The notes: generated from the sequence alone by a model not told the origin. DNA of 64,000 nt from Halomonas sp. 54_146 (GCF_001507855.1 NZ_LGEN01000020.1:1-64000), one strand, 5' to 3'. Positions 7,860 to 16,424 are shown, counted from the stretch's first letter. Made by a program: numbers and translations.

Positions 7860-8915
7860 TTCGGTTTTACCTTGCTGAATGGTTTCGCTAGCTTCACTGC
7901 GTTCTTCGGCATTCGCTTCGGGTGTTTCATGCTCATCTTGGCGTGAAGGGCGATAGCGAAACGTCGCCAGAATAGGGAAGTGGTCTGAGCCGAAGTACTC
8001 AAGGCGCTTCATGCCCACCAGAGTGAAGTGTTCGGTCACAAAAACGTGATCAAGAGGCCAGCGTAACATGGGGTATTTGGCATGGAAAGTGCTGAAAAAA
8101 CCTCGCCCACGGCGTGGGTCAAGCATGCCACCAATACGGCAAAAAAGCCGTGTCGTGCGTGACCACGCCACATCATTGAGATCCCCAGCCACCAGCGTTG
8201 GTTGAGGGTCTTGGTGAATCTTCTTGCCGATTAATAGCAGTTCAGCATCGCGCCAAAGGGATTTCTCACTTTCGCTAGGAGCAGGAGGGCGCGGGTGAAG
8301 GGCGTAAAAACGAATGCTATCGCCGTTAGCCAGTGTCACGCGGGTATGAATAGACGGAATGTCATCCTGAATTAGCCACTCAACGGAGGTGTTACTAAGC
8401 TCCAGATGCGAGTAGAAGTGCATGCCATAAAGGTTGTCTAGCGGAATTTTGACGCTGTTTGGCCATTGGGCTTCCAGGGCGGGGTCGAGCTGGTCTTGCC
8501 ACCACTGATCAGACTCTAGTGTCAGGATAATGTCAGGCTGATGCTGTTTAATCATATCAATGAGCGGTTGAGCCTGCCGGTTTGGCGTCAACACATTGGC
8601 GATCAGCAGTGTAATGGTGCTGTCTTCGCTATCGCCCTTGGCTGCCTGAACTTGAACAGGCCAAAGCGGTGTCCAGGGCAAAATGTAGCTGATTTGAATG
8701 AGCAGGGTGATGCCCGTTGCTCCCAGCGCTACCCATTGCCATACCCCAGGTTCTACAAAAATTATGGCTAGCAATAAGTCAGCTAAAGCAAGGTACGCGA
8801 TTTGCAGACGTGGAAATTCGAAACTGCGTATCCACCACCAGTGTAATTCGATGCGCGCGATGAGCGTGGCTAATAACAGCACGACGGCGATGCTTCCTAG
8901 CACAGGACCGAGCAT
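7845..8915 (-). CDS. Membrane-anchored endonuclease/exonuclease/phosphatase family protein
   Basis: The 356 aa protein begins with about three transmembrane helices (residues 1-85), followed by an EEP-fold domain. The visible active-site motifs are ANVLTPN, LESDQWW with the catalytic Glu, ALHPRPP, VAGDLNDVAWS with Asp and Asn, and PLDHVFV plus GSDHFPI with the final Asp-His. The topology places the catalytic domain on one face of the inner membrane. Relatives hydrolyse phosphodiester bonds in nucleic acids, phospholipids or inositol phosphates, so the substrate cannot be predicted. A hydrophilic Glu/Thr-rich tail of about 35 residues ends it. The ATG has AGAGAGG upstream. Its stop lies in a duplicated 16-bp element. 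Confidence 0.85.
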   Translation of the reverse strand: MLGPVLGSIAVVLLLATLIARIELHWWWIRSFEFPRLQIAYLALADLLLAIIFVEPGVWQWVALGATGITLLIQISYILPWTPLWPVQVQAAKGDSEDSTITLLIANVLTPNRQAQPLIDMIKQHQPDIILTLESDQWWQDQLDPALEAQWPNSVKIPLDNLYGMHFYSHLELSNTSVEWLIQDDIPSIHTRVTLANGDSIRFYALHPRPPAPSESEKSLWRDAELLLIGKKIHQDPQPTLVAGDLNDVAWSRTTRLFCRIGGMLDPRRGRGFFSTFHAKYPMLRWPLDHVFVTEHFTLVGMKRLEYFGSDHFPILATFRYRPSRQDEHETPEANAEERSEASETIQQGKTEQQET

Positions 8916-9050
8916 GGTTTACCTCTCTAAAATGACGCCAACGTGCAGAAAGGCTTAGCCTAGCGCTATAGAGAGGTAGGTGTCGAATTAAGATGCTTTA
9001 TGTCGCTACCTTCTCAGCGCAGAGCAAGGCGTTAGTGAAGGGGAAATAGC

Positions 9051-9078
9051 TTGCAATTCAGTAGTAAGGGGGTAAAAT
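9051..9078 (+). promoter_or_regulatory. sigma70-type promoter for the tRNA-Val genes
   Basis: TTGCAA (9051-9056), a 16-base spacer and TAAAAT (9073-9078) place a start site near 9085, about 30 bases before the first mature tRNA. No second promoter is obvious between the two tRNAs, so they are probably co-transcribed. Confidence 0.6.
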
Positions 9079-9113
9079 ACGCATCCGTTGCCTGGGGTGA
9101 AAGTGCCTACAGC

Positions 9114-9190
9114 AGGACCATAGCTCAGTTGGTTAGAGCGCCACGTTGACATCGTGGAGGTCGGCGGTTCAAATCCGCCTGGTCCTACCA
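9114..9190 (+). tRNA. tRNA-Val (anticodon GAC)
   Basis: A 77-nt cloverleaf. The acceptor stem AGGACCA pairs with TGGTCCT, the D-arm is GCTCAGTTGGTTAGAGC, the anticodon arm CCACGTTGACATCGTGG has GAC in the loop, the T-arm is GGCGGTTCAAATCCGCC, and CCA is encoded. It reads GUC/GUU valine codons. Confidence 0.97.
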
Positions 9191-9271
9191 GATTTATGAC
9201 AGCCAAGTTTTATGACAGCACAGCTTCAGACGACTTAGATGCGTTAGCCCAGTTTTGTAACACAAGCTTCT

Positions 9272-9348
9272 AGGACCATAGCTCAGTTGGTTAGAGCGCC
9301 ACGTTGACATCGTGGAGGTCGGCGGTTCAAATCCGCCTGGTCCTACCA
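9272..9348 (+). tRNA. tRNA-Val (anticodon GAC), second identical copy
   Basis: Identical over all 77 nt to the copy at 9114. The 81-nt spacer is unrelated to the tRNA sequence and contains a short direct repeat (TTTATGACAGC at 9193-9203 and 9209-9219). A terminator follows 10 bases downstream. Confidence 0.97.
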
Positions 9349-9358
9349 ATTCTATTTG

Positions 9359-9392
9359 AAAGCGCCCAATGCCTACTGCATTGGGCGCTTTT
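9359..9392. terminator. Rho-independent terminator after the tRNA-Val pair
   Basis: AAAGCGCCCAATGC (9359-9372) pairs perfectly with GCATTGGGCGCTTT (9378-9391) around a 5-base loop. The plus-strand T-tract ends the tRNA transcript, and the A-rich left arm lets it also act on the convergent msrC gene. Confidence 0.92.
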
Positions 9393-9401
9393 ATTTGCGC
9401 G

Positions 9402-9887
9402 CTAAACTGGCTCGATGGTGAGATCTGGCAGGTCGGTTTGACGCATAAAGGTGGCAACCAGCGCTTCAATACCGGCTTGATCCTGCTGGGTGAAGCGCGC
9501 ATGAAGCGGGCTATCTAAGTCAAGCACGCCCCACAGGCGGTCATTGACCACGATGGGAACCACTAACTCAGATTGGGAATTGGCATCGCAAGCAATGTGG
9601 TCAGCCACTGCGTGTACGTCATCCACTCGCTGTGTGGTTTGCTGGCGAGCAGCCGCACCGCACACGCCTTTACTAAAGGGAATGGGGTGGCAGGCTGGCA
9701 GCCCTTGAAACGGCCCCAGGCTAAGCACATCAGGCTGGCGATGAAGATAAAAGCCAGCCCAGTTTAGGTTGCTAAGCTGCTGCTGAATAAAAGCGCATGT
9801 TTGTGCGCTGTTGGTCAGCCAGTCCCGTGTGTCGAGTAATGCTTCAAGCTGGCGATTAAGCAGCGGGTAATCCACGGTAGCTTGCAT
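9402..9887 (-). CDS. msrC: Free methionine-(R)-sulfoxide reductase (GAF domain)
   Basis: A single GAF-domain enzyme of 161 aa that reduces free L-Met-(R)-sulfoxide using thioredoxin. The family's core block is intact: LSLGPFQGLPACHPIPFSKG, then GVCG, DDVHAVADHIACDA and SELVVPI..GVLDLDSP. The three redox cysteines of E. coli MsrC (YebR) correspond to Cys66, Cys76 and Cys100. Presence of all three separates it from GAF sensor domains. It lies downstream of metNIQ on the same strand, which fits a link to methionine metabolism, but a hairpin separates them. Confidence 0.92.
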   Translation of the reverse strand: MQATVDYPLLNRQLEALLDTRDWLTNSAQTCAFIQQQLSNLNWAGFYLHRQPDVLSLGPFQGLPACHPIPFSKGVCGAAARQQTTQRVDDVHAVADHIACDANSQSELVVPIVVNDRLWGVLDLDSPLHARFTQQDQAGIEALVATFMRQTDLPDLTIEPV

Positions 9888-9912
9888 ATATGTCCTTAGC
9901 TATACAGCGCAA

Positions 9913-9954
9913 CAGGCCGGCGCTTTTTATGAGCGCCGGCCTGATTGGTTTTTT
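9913..9954. terminator. Strong hairpin between metQ and msrC
   Basis: CAGGCCGGCGCT (9913-9924) pairs with AGCGCCGGCCTG (9932-9943), 12 bp perfect, with a T-rich loop. A T6 run at 9949-9954 follows on the plus strand only. metQ reads on the minus strand, where no T-tract follows the stem. It may end metNIQ transcripts inefficiently or protect their 3' end. Confidence 0.65.
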
Positions 9955-9992
9955 ACAGCGTTTCCACTCACTAGCGTTGCTACTAGGTAGTC

Positions 9993-10028
9993 GTTACTCA
10001 GCGGTTATTACCCAGCAGTGGTTACTCA
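9993..10028. repeat. Degenerate repeat across the metQ stop codon
   Basis: GTTACTCA is found at 9993-10000 and 10021-10028, with a related GTTATTACCCA unit between. The units are about 14 bp apart and the last covers the metQ TAA (10022-10024). Confidence 0.55.
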
Positions 10029-10813
10029 ATCCAGCCGGGAACCGCAGCGCCTTTAAATAGCTCTTCGGCTTTTTCGATGACTTCATCGCGCTGGTAAGCA
10101 TCGACCAGTTGGCGAATCTCTTCACGCTCTTCATCACCACCGCGTACAGCGATTAGGTTGACGTAAGGAGATTCGGGGCCTTCCTTGATCAAGGCGTCAT
10201 CTAGGCTTAAGCCCGCTGGTTGAGCAAAAGTATTGTTGATGAACGCCATATCGACATCGGGCAGCACGCGGGGCAGCTGGGCTGCTTCAATTTCGCGGAA
10301 GCGGAAATCGCGTGGGTTCTCGGCGATATCAATCGGGGTGGCTTCCAAGAACTCGGGATCATTGAGGGTGATCAGGCCTTTGTTGTGCATCAGAATGAGC
10401 GCACGGCCTTCATTGGAAGGGTCGTTGGGCAGAGCGATCAGCGCGCCGTCAGGCAGATCATCAATGCTGTCATACTTTTCTGAGTAGGCACCAATCGGGT
10501 AAACGAAGGTGTAGCCTGCAATGGCTAAATCATAACCACGGTCATTGACCATTGATTGCAGGTAAGGCTCATGCTGATAAGCGTTAGCGTCTAAGCTGCC
10601 ATCCGCCAAGGCGGCATTGGGGGTTACATAATCAGTGAACTCGATGATCTCGACGTCCAGGTTATATTCTTCTTTGGCAATGCGCGCAGCCACTTCCATG
10701 ACTTCTGTTTCAGGGCCGGCAACGGTGCCCATTTTGATACTGCGCGTTTCGGCGTTGGCAACGTTAATCGCCAGAGCTAAGGCGGTAAAGCTGCCAATAA
10801 TCAATTTTTGCAT
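10022..10813 (-). CDS. metQ: Methionine ABC transporter substrate-binding protein
   Basis: The periplasmic D/L-methionine-binding component of MetNIQ (NlpA/lipoprotein-9 family), 263 aa. An N-terminal signal peptide of about 21 residues ends ANA before ETRSIKMGTVAGPE. There is no lipobox cysteine, so it should be a soluble periplasmic protein unlike the E. coli MetQ lipoprotein. Family features are FTDYVTPNAALADGSLDANAYQHEPYL, YPIGAYSEKY, IALPNDPSNEGRALI and FINNTFAQPAGL. GGAGAG precedes the ATG. It is the last gene of metN-metI-metQ, 105 bp after metI. Confidence 0.93.
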   Translation of the reverse strand: MQKLIIGSFTALALAINVANAETRSIKMGTVAGPETEVMEVAARIAKEEYNLDVEIIEFTDYVTPNAALADGSLDANAYQHEPYLQSMVNDRGYDLAIAGYTFVYPIGAYSEKYDSIDDLPDGALIALPNDPSNEGRALILMHNKGLITLNDPEFLEATPIDIAENPRDFRFREIEAAQLPRVLPDVDMAFINNTFAQPAGLSLDDALIKEGPESPYVNLIAVRGGDEEREEIRQLVDAYQRDEVIEKAEELFKGAAVPGWIE

Positions 10814-10918
10814 GGATTCTCTCCAGTGGCGTTGTTCGTGAATCGCTCAATAGTGCAGTAATAAAAAATAGATGTCTAATGCGTTTTGGTTATATTCAAT
10901 AGAAGCCACTGAAAGGGC

Positions 10919-11572
10919 TTATTTGCGGTCACTTTTGCGAACCAAGTAGTCGCCCAGGCTCTGAAAGCCTTGCACCATCACTACCAAAATGACGACGGTA
11001 ATTAACATAATAGTTGGGTTAAAGCGGTTATAGCCGTAGCGAATGCCTAAGTCACCCAGGCCACCGCCACCCACGGCACCCGCCATCGCGGAGTAGCTGA
11101 CCAGCGTAACAACGGTAATGGTTAAACCTGTGATAATACCGCCCCTCGCTTCTGGAATCAGCACCTTGCAAATGATTTGCCATGGGGTTGCGCCCATGGA
11201 TTGGGCGGCCTCAATTAACCCCGGCGAAAGTTCATTAAGCGCCCCTTCAACCAGCCGAGCAACGAAGGGAATAGCCGCAATAGTGAGCGGAACCGATGCA
11301 GCGTTAATGCCAATCGAGGTGCCGACTAACATGCGGGTGAAGGGTATGATGGCCACCATCAAAATAATAAACGGAATCGAGCGGCCAACGTTGGTGATAA
11401 TGCTTAGTGCCTGGTTAAGCACGGGCTTCGCTAATATTTGCCGTGGGCGAGTAACGTAAAGCATCACCCCTAATGGTAGTCCCACCAGCGTCGAAATCAC
11501 CCCAGAAACCGCCACCATATAAAGGGTATCCAGCGTGGCCTGTAAAACAAGATCAAACATTGCGCTGGACAT
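10919..11572 (-). CDS. metI: Methionine ABC transporter permease
   Basis: The inner-membrane permease subunit of the methionine importer, 217 aa with five hydrophobic spans. The EAA loop contacting MetN reads EAAQSMGATPWQIICKVLIPEA, followed by AMAGAVGGGGLGDLGIRYGY, which is diagnostic for MetI. I use the ATG at 11572 (AGAGG about nine bases upstream); a TTG two codons earlier would also be in frame. The start overlaps the metN 3' end by 20 bp, indicating translational coupling. Confidence 0.94.
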   Translation of the reverse strand: MSSAMFDLVLQATLDTLYMVAVSGVISTLVGLPLGVMLYVTRPRQILAKPVLNQALSIITNVGRSIPFIILMVAIIPFTRMLVGTSIGINAASVPLTIAAIPFVARLVEGALNELSPGLIEAAQSMGATPWQIICKVLIPEARGGIITGLTITVVTLVSYSAMAGAVGGGGLGDLGIRYGYNRFNPTIMLITVVILVVMVQGFQSLGDYLVRKSDRK

Positions 11573-12656
11573 GGCCAAGTACCTCTACCTGTAGTTGATG
11601 TGATTTAAGATAGCTCATGGCCTGCTGAGTTTGAGTCGGCGTGCCCAGTAGCTCAGCAATCATTAGCCCCAGTGTGCGCTCTTGAATCGACTCTACTTTG
11701 GCTTGCAGAATGCTGACATCAACGCCGCACTCGCGAGCTAGGCGCGAGATTAAAGGAGTAGAAACCGCATCACCGGAAAAGGTTAACCGCACGACAGGAT
11801 GGGTGTTTTCGCCCGCTTTATCGCTCAGTCTTTCTATGAGCTCTTTAGGCGGCGTTAACTGCAAAAAGTCGTTTAGAAACTCCCGGCCAAGCTGCGTGCG
11901 CGGGGCGGTAAAAAAATCGCCAACTTCGGCATCTTCTACCAGTTCGCCGTCTGAGATCAGGCTGACCCGATGGCAAATCGATTTAACCACCTCCATCTCA
12001 TGGGTAATCAGTAAGATGGTAATGCCAAGCTGATGATTAATGTCGCGCAAAAGCTCCAGTATTGAACTGGTGGTTTGCGGGTCTAGCGCGGAGGTCGCCT
12101 CATCGCACAGCAGTACCTGAGGCTCGCTTGCCAACGCTCTGGCAATCGCCACCCGCTGTTTTTGACCGCCAGAAAGCTGAGCAGGGTATTGATTCGCTTT
12201 ATCGGCAAGGCCAACCAGCTCCAATAACAACGTGACGCGATCACGAACCGTGGCGCGCTTTTGCCCCATTAGCTCAAGCGGTAGGGCAACGTTGTCGAAA
12301 ACGGTACGTGTGGTCAGCAAATTGAAGTGCTGAAAAATCATGCCAATGCGGTGGCGCGCCCGATTAAGGGCGGCATTGCTCAAGCGCGTCATTTCTTGGC
12401 CATCGACTTTAACGCTGCCGCTGGTAGGGCGCTCTAGCAGGTTAACGCAGCGAATCAGCGTTGACTTGCCTGCGCCTGATAGGCCAATGACGCCATGAAT
12501 AGTGCCTTTAGGGACGATGAGGCTGACATCTTTGAGCGCATGAATAGCGTTTGAGCCATTATCGCTGTCTTTACTAGAAGCGGCGTTACTAACACGGGTG
12601 TTACTCGAGCGGGTATTGCTAAAATAAATTTTACTGACGTTGCTAAGTTCAATCAT
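11553..12656 (-). CDS. metN: Methionine ABC transporter ATP-binding protein
   Basis: The ATPase of the MetNIQ importer. It has Walker [11 protein letters not shown], the signature [15 protein letters not shown], Walker [14 protein letters not shown] and a C-terminal NIL/ACT-like methionine-sensing domain (from about residue 270: [32 protein letters not shown]) that mediates trans-inhibition. The frame continues 42 codons upstream, but the ATG at 12656 matches the family N-terminus [11 protein letters not shown], giving 367 aa. An unusual Ser/Asn-rich insert of about 25 residues ([16 protein letters not shown] and following) sits between the first and second strands; its DNA is imperfectly repetitive. 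Confidence 0.94.
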   Translation of the reverse strand: MIELSNVSKIYFSNTRSSNTRVSNAASSKDSDNGSNAIHALKDVSLIVPKGTIHGVIGLSGAGKSTLIRCVNLLERPTSGSVKVDGQEMTRLSNAALNRARHRIGMIFQHFNLLTTRTVFDNVALPLELMGQKRATVRDRVTLLLELVGLADKANQYPAQLSGGQKQRVAIARALASEPQVLLCDEATSALDPQTTSSILELLRDINHQLGITILLITHEMEVVKSICHRVSLISDGELVEDAEVGDFFTAPRTQLGREFLNDFLQLTPPKELIERLSDKAGENTHPVVRLTFSGDAVSTPLISRLARECGVDVSILQAKVESIQERTLGLMIAELLGTPTQTQQAMSYLKSHQLQVEVLGHVQRNV

Positions 12657-13025
12657 AGCGTCTGCCTTGCAGGTAGGCCGAAGACGGGGTGCGAGAGTGC
12701 AAGTATGCGAGAGTGCTGGTATTGGGAAGTGCAAGCATAGAGCGGAGGGTATAAAAAGGCCATCCTTGCAGATAACCACCAACGCTGTGCAGGCGCTTTT
12801 AGCTGTAACAATTAGCTGTAAAAAACAGGCGCGTGACTCTAAAGATAGCCACCTGGTTTGTCAATTAATGGCCGCTATTTTTATCGCTGATAGGTTGTTG
12901 ACGGGCAGTGTTCACCAATATAGATGATGTTTAGGGTGCACAATGATGAGGTGCCGGTAGTAAGCTTGCCGCACTGAAGGCTTGATTTTAAGGCTAATAT
13001 TTAAGGCTGATAGGAGAAGGGCGTT
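12657..13025. other. Intergenic region between divergent metN and ribE
   Basis: About 370 bp with no convincing ORF; a 95-codon frame on the plus strand has no family features or ribosome site. It holds the candidate metN promoter, the TTAGCTGTAA pair, a repeated TGCGAGAGTGC near 12690-12720, and a short duplication TTTAAGGCTAATA/TTTAAGGCTGATA (12987-13012) immediately before the ribE ribosome site. No FMN riboswitch consensus is visible ahead of ribE. Confidence 0.6.
12836..12864 (-). promoter_or_regulatory. Candidate sigma70 promoter for metNIQ
   Basis: On the minus strand TTGACA (12864-12859), a 17-base spacer and TAGAGT (12841-12836) predict a start near 12829 and a leader of about 170 nt. 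Two copies of TTAGCTGTAA (12799-12808, 12812-12821) lie just downstream and could be an operator. No MetJ-type AGACGTCT box or SAM riboswitch fold was recognised. Confidence 0.45.
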
Positions 13026-13643
13026 ATGTTTACCGGTATTGTGCAAGGCGTGGCTCAGGTAGTGGCAGTTCACGAGCTAGAGGAGTTTCGTACTCACGTA
13101 ATCGAAATGCCACCTTCGATGCGAGAAGGGCTGGAAATAGGTGCATCGGTTGCCCACAACGGTGTCTGTTTAACGGTAACCGCGATTGAAGGCGATCGCG
13201 TTAGCTTTGACTTAATGCGTGAAACACTGCGACTGACCAACCTGGGTGACATCACGCCAGGGGAGTTCGTCAATATTGAGCGTGCAGCGCGTTTTGGTGA
13301 TGAGATTGGCGGTCATTCCATGTCAGGCCATATCATTGCTATGGCTAAAGTAGTGGCTATTGAAGAAGCACCGAACAACCGTCGGCTATGGTTTTCGCTG
13401 CCACAAAAATTTGGTCGGTTCGTGTTTGAAAAAGGCTACATCGGCGTGGATGGTATTAGCTTAACCATCGGCGACGTGCGCAAGTCTGCGGGTGAAAGCG
13501 TTGAGTTTTGCGTCAATCTGATTCCAGAGACGCTGTCGCGTACTACCCTTCAAGACCGAACGCTGGGGAGCCAGGTTAATATCGAAATTGATCCACAAAC
13601 TCAGGTAATTGTTGAAACGGTTGAGCGCATACTGGCGCAATAA
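13026..13643 (+). CDS. ribE: Riboflavin synthase, alpha subunit
   Basis: Dismutates two 6,7-dimethyl-8-ribityllumazine molecules to riboflavin and the pyrimidine donor. The 205 aa protein has the two lumazine-binding (Lum) barrels typical of the family. The N-terminal barrel is MFTGIVQGVAQV..VAHNGVCLTV and the second is GGHSMSGHI..GYIGVDGISLTI. The C-terminal trimerisation helix follows NIEIDPQTQVIVETVERIL. GGAGAAGG precedes the ATG. No other riboflavin gene is adjacent. The symbol is ribE in most genomes and ribC in E. coli. Confidence 0.95.
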   Translation: MFTGIVQGVAQVVAVHELEEFRTHVIEMPPSMREGLEIGASVAHNGVCLTVTAIEGDRVSFDLMRETLRLTNLGDITPGEFVNIERAARFGDEIGGHSMSGHIIAMAKVVAIEEAPNNRRLWFSLPQKFGRFVFEKGYIGVDGISLTIGDVRKSAGESVEFCVNLIPETLSRTTLQDRTLGSQVNIEIDPQTQVIVETVERILAQ

Positions 13644-13759
13644 AGTGGTCGCTATGCTGAGGCGCTCGCATCATGGGAAGCCTTTCGGTAATATGTGCGG
13701 CTTTTCTCGGCACCAGGTCGCCTGCAAACGCAGCGTTAGCGCGAAGGATAATAAGTTTC

Positions 13760-15058
13760 ATGAAACGTCTGGATAACTATTTCAAGCTCACCGAGCACAA
13801 TACCGACATCAAGACAGAAGTTATCGCCGGGATCACCACGTTCCTGACGATGGCCTACATCATTTTTGTTAACCCCAGCATTCTTTCAGAAGCCGGCATG
13901 GACTACGGCGCCGTATTTGTCGCTACCTGTTTAGCCGCCGCGCTTGGTTGTTTGATAATGGGGCTGTGGGCTAATTATCCTATTGCTCAGGCGCCCGGCA
14001 TGGGGCTTAACGCTTTTTTCACCTACGGCGTTGTGCTGGGCATGGGCTATACCTGGGAAGCAGCGTTAGGGGCGGTTTTCTTCTCTGGCCTGACCTTCTT
14101 CGCATTAAGCCTTTTTAAGATTCGGGAGTGGATTATTAACTCTATTCCCATGTCGCTGCGCTTGGGTATTGCTGCCGGTATCGGCCTGTTTTTGGCAATG
14201 ATTGCGCTGAAAAATGCCGGCATTGTCGTCTCTAATCCGGCGACCTACGTTTCGCTGGGGGATCTTTCCCAACCGTCTGCTATTTACGCACTGCTAGGGT
14301 TTTTCGTGATTACCGCGCTTGCGTACCTAAAAGTTACCGGCGCGGTGATGATTGGTATTTTGGGCATCACGGTGATAGCCATGGTGCTTGGCCATAACGA
14401 GTACGGCGGCCTGATGTCGATGCCCCCCTCCATTGCGCCGACCTTTATGGCCATGGATTTAGTAGGCGCGCTTGATATTGCCATGCTCAGCGTTATTTTT
14501 GCGTTCTTATTTGTGGACCTGTTTGATACCTCGGGCACGCTAGTGGGCGTTGCTCACCGTGGCAAACTGCTGGATAAAGATGGCAAGTTGCCTCGTATTG
14601 GCCGCGCAATGATGGCCGACAGTACCGCCTCTATGGCCGGTGCGGCGTTGGGTACCTCTACCACCACCAGTTATATTGAATCAACGGCAGGCATTGCCTC
14701 TGGCGGACGCACCGGTTTAACGGCGGTTGTTGTTGCCGGCCTGTTCCTGGTCAGCCTGTTCTTTTCCCCGCTGGCGGGTTCTATTCCGGCTTATGCGACG
14801 GCAGGTGCGCTGCTTTATGTGGCGGTTTTAATGGCAGGCAGCTTGGCGCACGCGAATTGGGAAGACCCGACAGACGCAGCGCCGGTGCTGATTGCTGCGC
14901 TAGCGATGCCGCTGACGTTTTCGATTGCCGAAGGGATTGCGCTGGGCTTTATCAGCTATGTGGCGATCAAAGCGCTTTCAGGCCGGTTCAGTGATTTGAA
15001 CCCCGCGGTGATTGTGCTGGCGCTGCTGTTTGCGGCGAGATATCTATTTTTAGGGTGA
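13760..15058 (+). CDS. NCS2/AzgA-type purine permease
   Basis: A 432 aa polytopic permease of the NCS2 family, AzgA/GhxP/AdeP branch, which imports hypoxanthine, guanine or adenine with protons. Diagnostic segments are TFLTMAYIIFVNPSIL near the N-terminus, APGMGLNAFFTYGVVLGMG in TM3, LFVDLFDTSGTLVGVA in TM8 and GTSTTTSYIESTAGIASGGRTGLTA in TM10. I choose the ATG at 13760 (GAAGGA upstream); the frame is open 29 codons earlier but that part lacks family sequence. It lies before apt, so imported adenine could be salvaged directly. The exact base preference cannot be read from the sequence. Confidence 0.92.
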   Translation: MKRLDNYFKLTEHNTDIKTEVIAGITTFLTMAYIIFVNPSILSEAGMDYGAVFVATCLAAALGCLIMGLWANYPIAQAPGMGLNAFFTYGVVLGMGYTWEAALGAVFFSGLTFFALSLFKIREWIINSIPMSLRLGIAAGIGLFLAMIALKNAGIVVSNPATYVSLGDLSQPSAIYALLGFFVITALAYLKVTGAVMIGILGITVIAMVLGHNEYGGLMSMPPSIAPTFMAMDLVGALDIAMLSVIFAFLFVDLFDTSGTLVGVAHRGKLLDKDGKLPRIGRAMMADSTASMAGAALGTSTTTSYIESTAGIASGGRTGLTAVVVAGLFLVSLFFSPLAGSIPAYATAGALLYVAVLMAGSLAHANWEDPTDAAPVLIAALAMPLTFSIAEGIALGFISYVAIKALSGRFSDLNPAVIVLALLFAARYLFLG

Positions 15059-15076
15059 ATATCTTTTAGGGTGAAT
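15048..15076. repeat. 16-bp-period duplication spanning the purine permease stop codon
   Basis: TTTTAGGGTGAAT occurs at 15048-15060 and 15064-15076. The first copy contains the permease TGA (15056-15058); the second is an out-of-frame copy in the apt leader. Confidence 0.9.
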
Positions 15077-15110
15077 GTCCCTTACCACTTTTTACTCAAT
15101 GAGAGACGCG

Positions 15111-15656
15111 ATGAGCATCTACGGCGACTACATTAAGTCTGTTATTCGCACGGTTCCAGACTGGCCTGAGCAGGGCGTGAACTTTCGTGATATTACGCCT
15201 TTGTTACAAAATAGCGCGGCTTTTCGCAAGCTGATCGATAGCTTCGTACACCGCTATCAGGAGATGAACCTGGATGCTATCGCGGCCATTGACGCGCGTG
15301 GCTTTATTATTGGCGCGCCGCTCGCTTACGAACTGGGCTGCAGTTTTGTCCCCGTGCGTAAGAAGGGCAAGCTGCCCTTCAAAACCATCAGTGAAACGTA
15401 CACCTTAGAGTACGGCCACTCGGCAGTGGAGCTGCACTCTGATGCCTTTCAGCAAGACGACCGTATTTTGCTGATGGATGATTTGATAGCGACCGGTGGC
15501 ACGATGCTAGCCGCAGCCAACCTTATTCAGCGTAGCGGTGGCCATGTTGTAGAAACCGCGACGATTATTGATCTGCCTGAATTGGGCGGTTCGCAGAGAA
15601 TACGCGATGCTGGTTACAGCGTCTTCGCCGTTTGTTCCTTCAACGAAGACGAGTAG
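15111..15656 (+). CDS. apt: Adenine phosphoribosyltransferase
   Basis: Salvages adenine with PRPP to AMP in the cytosol. Type I PRTase motifs are visible: [39 protein letters not shown] and the PRPP loop [18 protein letters not shown] start at 15111 (GAGAG six bases upstream), giving 181 aa as usual; two in-frame ATGs upstream would add 12 or 4 residues without ribosome sites. It directly follows the purine permease. Its 3' end is embedded in a three-unit degenerate repeat. Confidence 0.95.
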   Translation: MSIYGDYIKSVIRTVPDWPEQGVNFRDITPLLQNSAAFRKLIDSFVHRYQEMNLDAIAAIDARGFIIGAPLAYELGCSFVPVRKKGKLPFKTISETYTLEYGHSAVELHSDAFQQDDRILLMDDLIATGGTMLAAANLIQRSGGHVVETATIIDLPELGGSQRIRDAGYSVFAVCSFNEDE

Positions 15657-15699
15657 CTTTTCGGCAAAGCCAACTAGGTTTTCAGCGAAGACAGCTAAC
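15634..15699. repeat. Three degenerate 21-bp units across the apt stop codon
   Basis: Units 15634-15656, 15657-15677 and 15678-15699 share a TTC-GCGAAG-C..CTAG/CTAAC pattern. Each ends with a TAG or TAA; the first TAG is the true apt stop. They fill most of the apt-ung gap. Confidence 0.6.
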
Positions 15700-15740
15700 T
15701 CCCCATGGGCTGGACTGCTATCCCAAAGAAAGAGGTAATG

Positions 15741-16424
15741 ATGGCCAATCCACTTCCCGATGACTGGCGTCAGTGGCTGGGTAATGAGTTTCAGGCTGAC
15801 TATATGCGGGCGCTGAAGGCGTTTTTGGCGGAGCAAAAAGCCGCTAAGAAAATTATTTACCCGCACTCTTCACAGTGGTTTCGTGCTTTTGAGCTGACAC
15901 CGTTGAGTGAAGTGAAAGTGGTTATTTTAGGGCAAGACCCTTACCACGGCCCGAACCAGGCTCATGGGCTGTGCTTTTCCGTACAGCCTGGCGTGCCCGT
16001 TCCGCCTTCGTTGGTCAATATCTATAAAGAGCTGGCGACTGATGTCGGCTTTACCCCCGTGCGCCACGGCAACCTAGAGGCCTGGGCGAAGCAGGGCGTA
16101 CTGCTATTGAACACCTCACTGACTGTGGAACAGGGCAATGCGGCGTCTCATCGCGGTAAGGGGTGGGAGCCGTTTACTGATCGTGTCATAGAGACCGTTA
16201 GCCAGCATGCTGCCCCCAGTGTTTTTCTGCTGTGGGGCAGCCATGCTCGCCAAAAGAAAGCACTCATCGACCAGACGCGCCATTTGATACTGGAAGCGCC
16301 ACACCCTTCACCGCTCTCCGCGCACCGAGGCTTTTTTGGGACGCGGCATTTTTCTCAAGCAAACCAATTTTTACAAGCGCATGGGCGAACGCCAATTGAG
16401 TGGCAATTGCCGGAAACTCTTTAA
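15741..16424 (+). CDS. ung: Uracil-DNA glycosylase
   Basis: Family 1 UDG, which removes uracil from DNA at the start of base excision repair. The water-activating loop [18 protein letters not shown] begins at residue 65, [11 protein letters not shown] follows, and the minor-groove intercalation loop [13 protein letters not shown] is near residue 190. With the ATG at 15741 it is 227 aa, equal to E. coli Ung; AGAGG at 15731-15735 supports it. An ATG one codon earlier is possible. It lies among base-salvage genes, downstream of apt. Confidence 0.97.
   Translation: MANPLPDDWRQWLGNEFQADYMRALKAFLAEQKAAKKIIYPHSSQWFRAFELTPLSEVKVVILGQDPYHGPNQAHGLCFSVQPGVPVPPSLVNIYKELATDVGFTPVRHGNLEAWAKQGVLLLNTSLTVEQGNAASHRGKGWEPFTDRVIETVSQHAAPSVFLLWGSHARQKKALIDQTRHLILEAPHPSPLSAHRGFFGTRHFSQANQFLQAHGRTPIEWQLPETL

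Noticed and set aside
9006-9502. Minus-strand ORFs over the tRNA-Val region with repeated VGPGGFEPPTSTMSTWRSNQLSYGP peptides
   Set aside because: The repeated peptide is just the antisense translation of the two identical tRNA genes, a well-known annotation artefact.
9913-9954. The hairpin with a T6 run taken as a strong plus-strand terminator
   Set aside because: No plus-strand gene ends here; the genes on both sides are on the minus strand, so it is listed only as an unstranded hairpin.
12640-12927. 95-codon plus-strand ORF between metN and ribE
   Set aside because: Low-complexity, Arg/Lys/Ala-rich product with no family features or ribosome site; it overlaps the metN start and its promoter, so it is probably non-coding.
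12657-13025. FMN or SAM riboswitch ahead of ribE or metN
   Set aside because: Neither the RFN core nor the SAM riboswitch core sequence was found on either strand.
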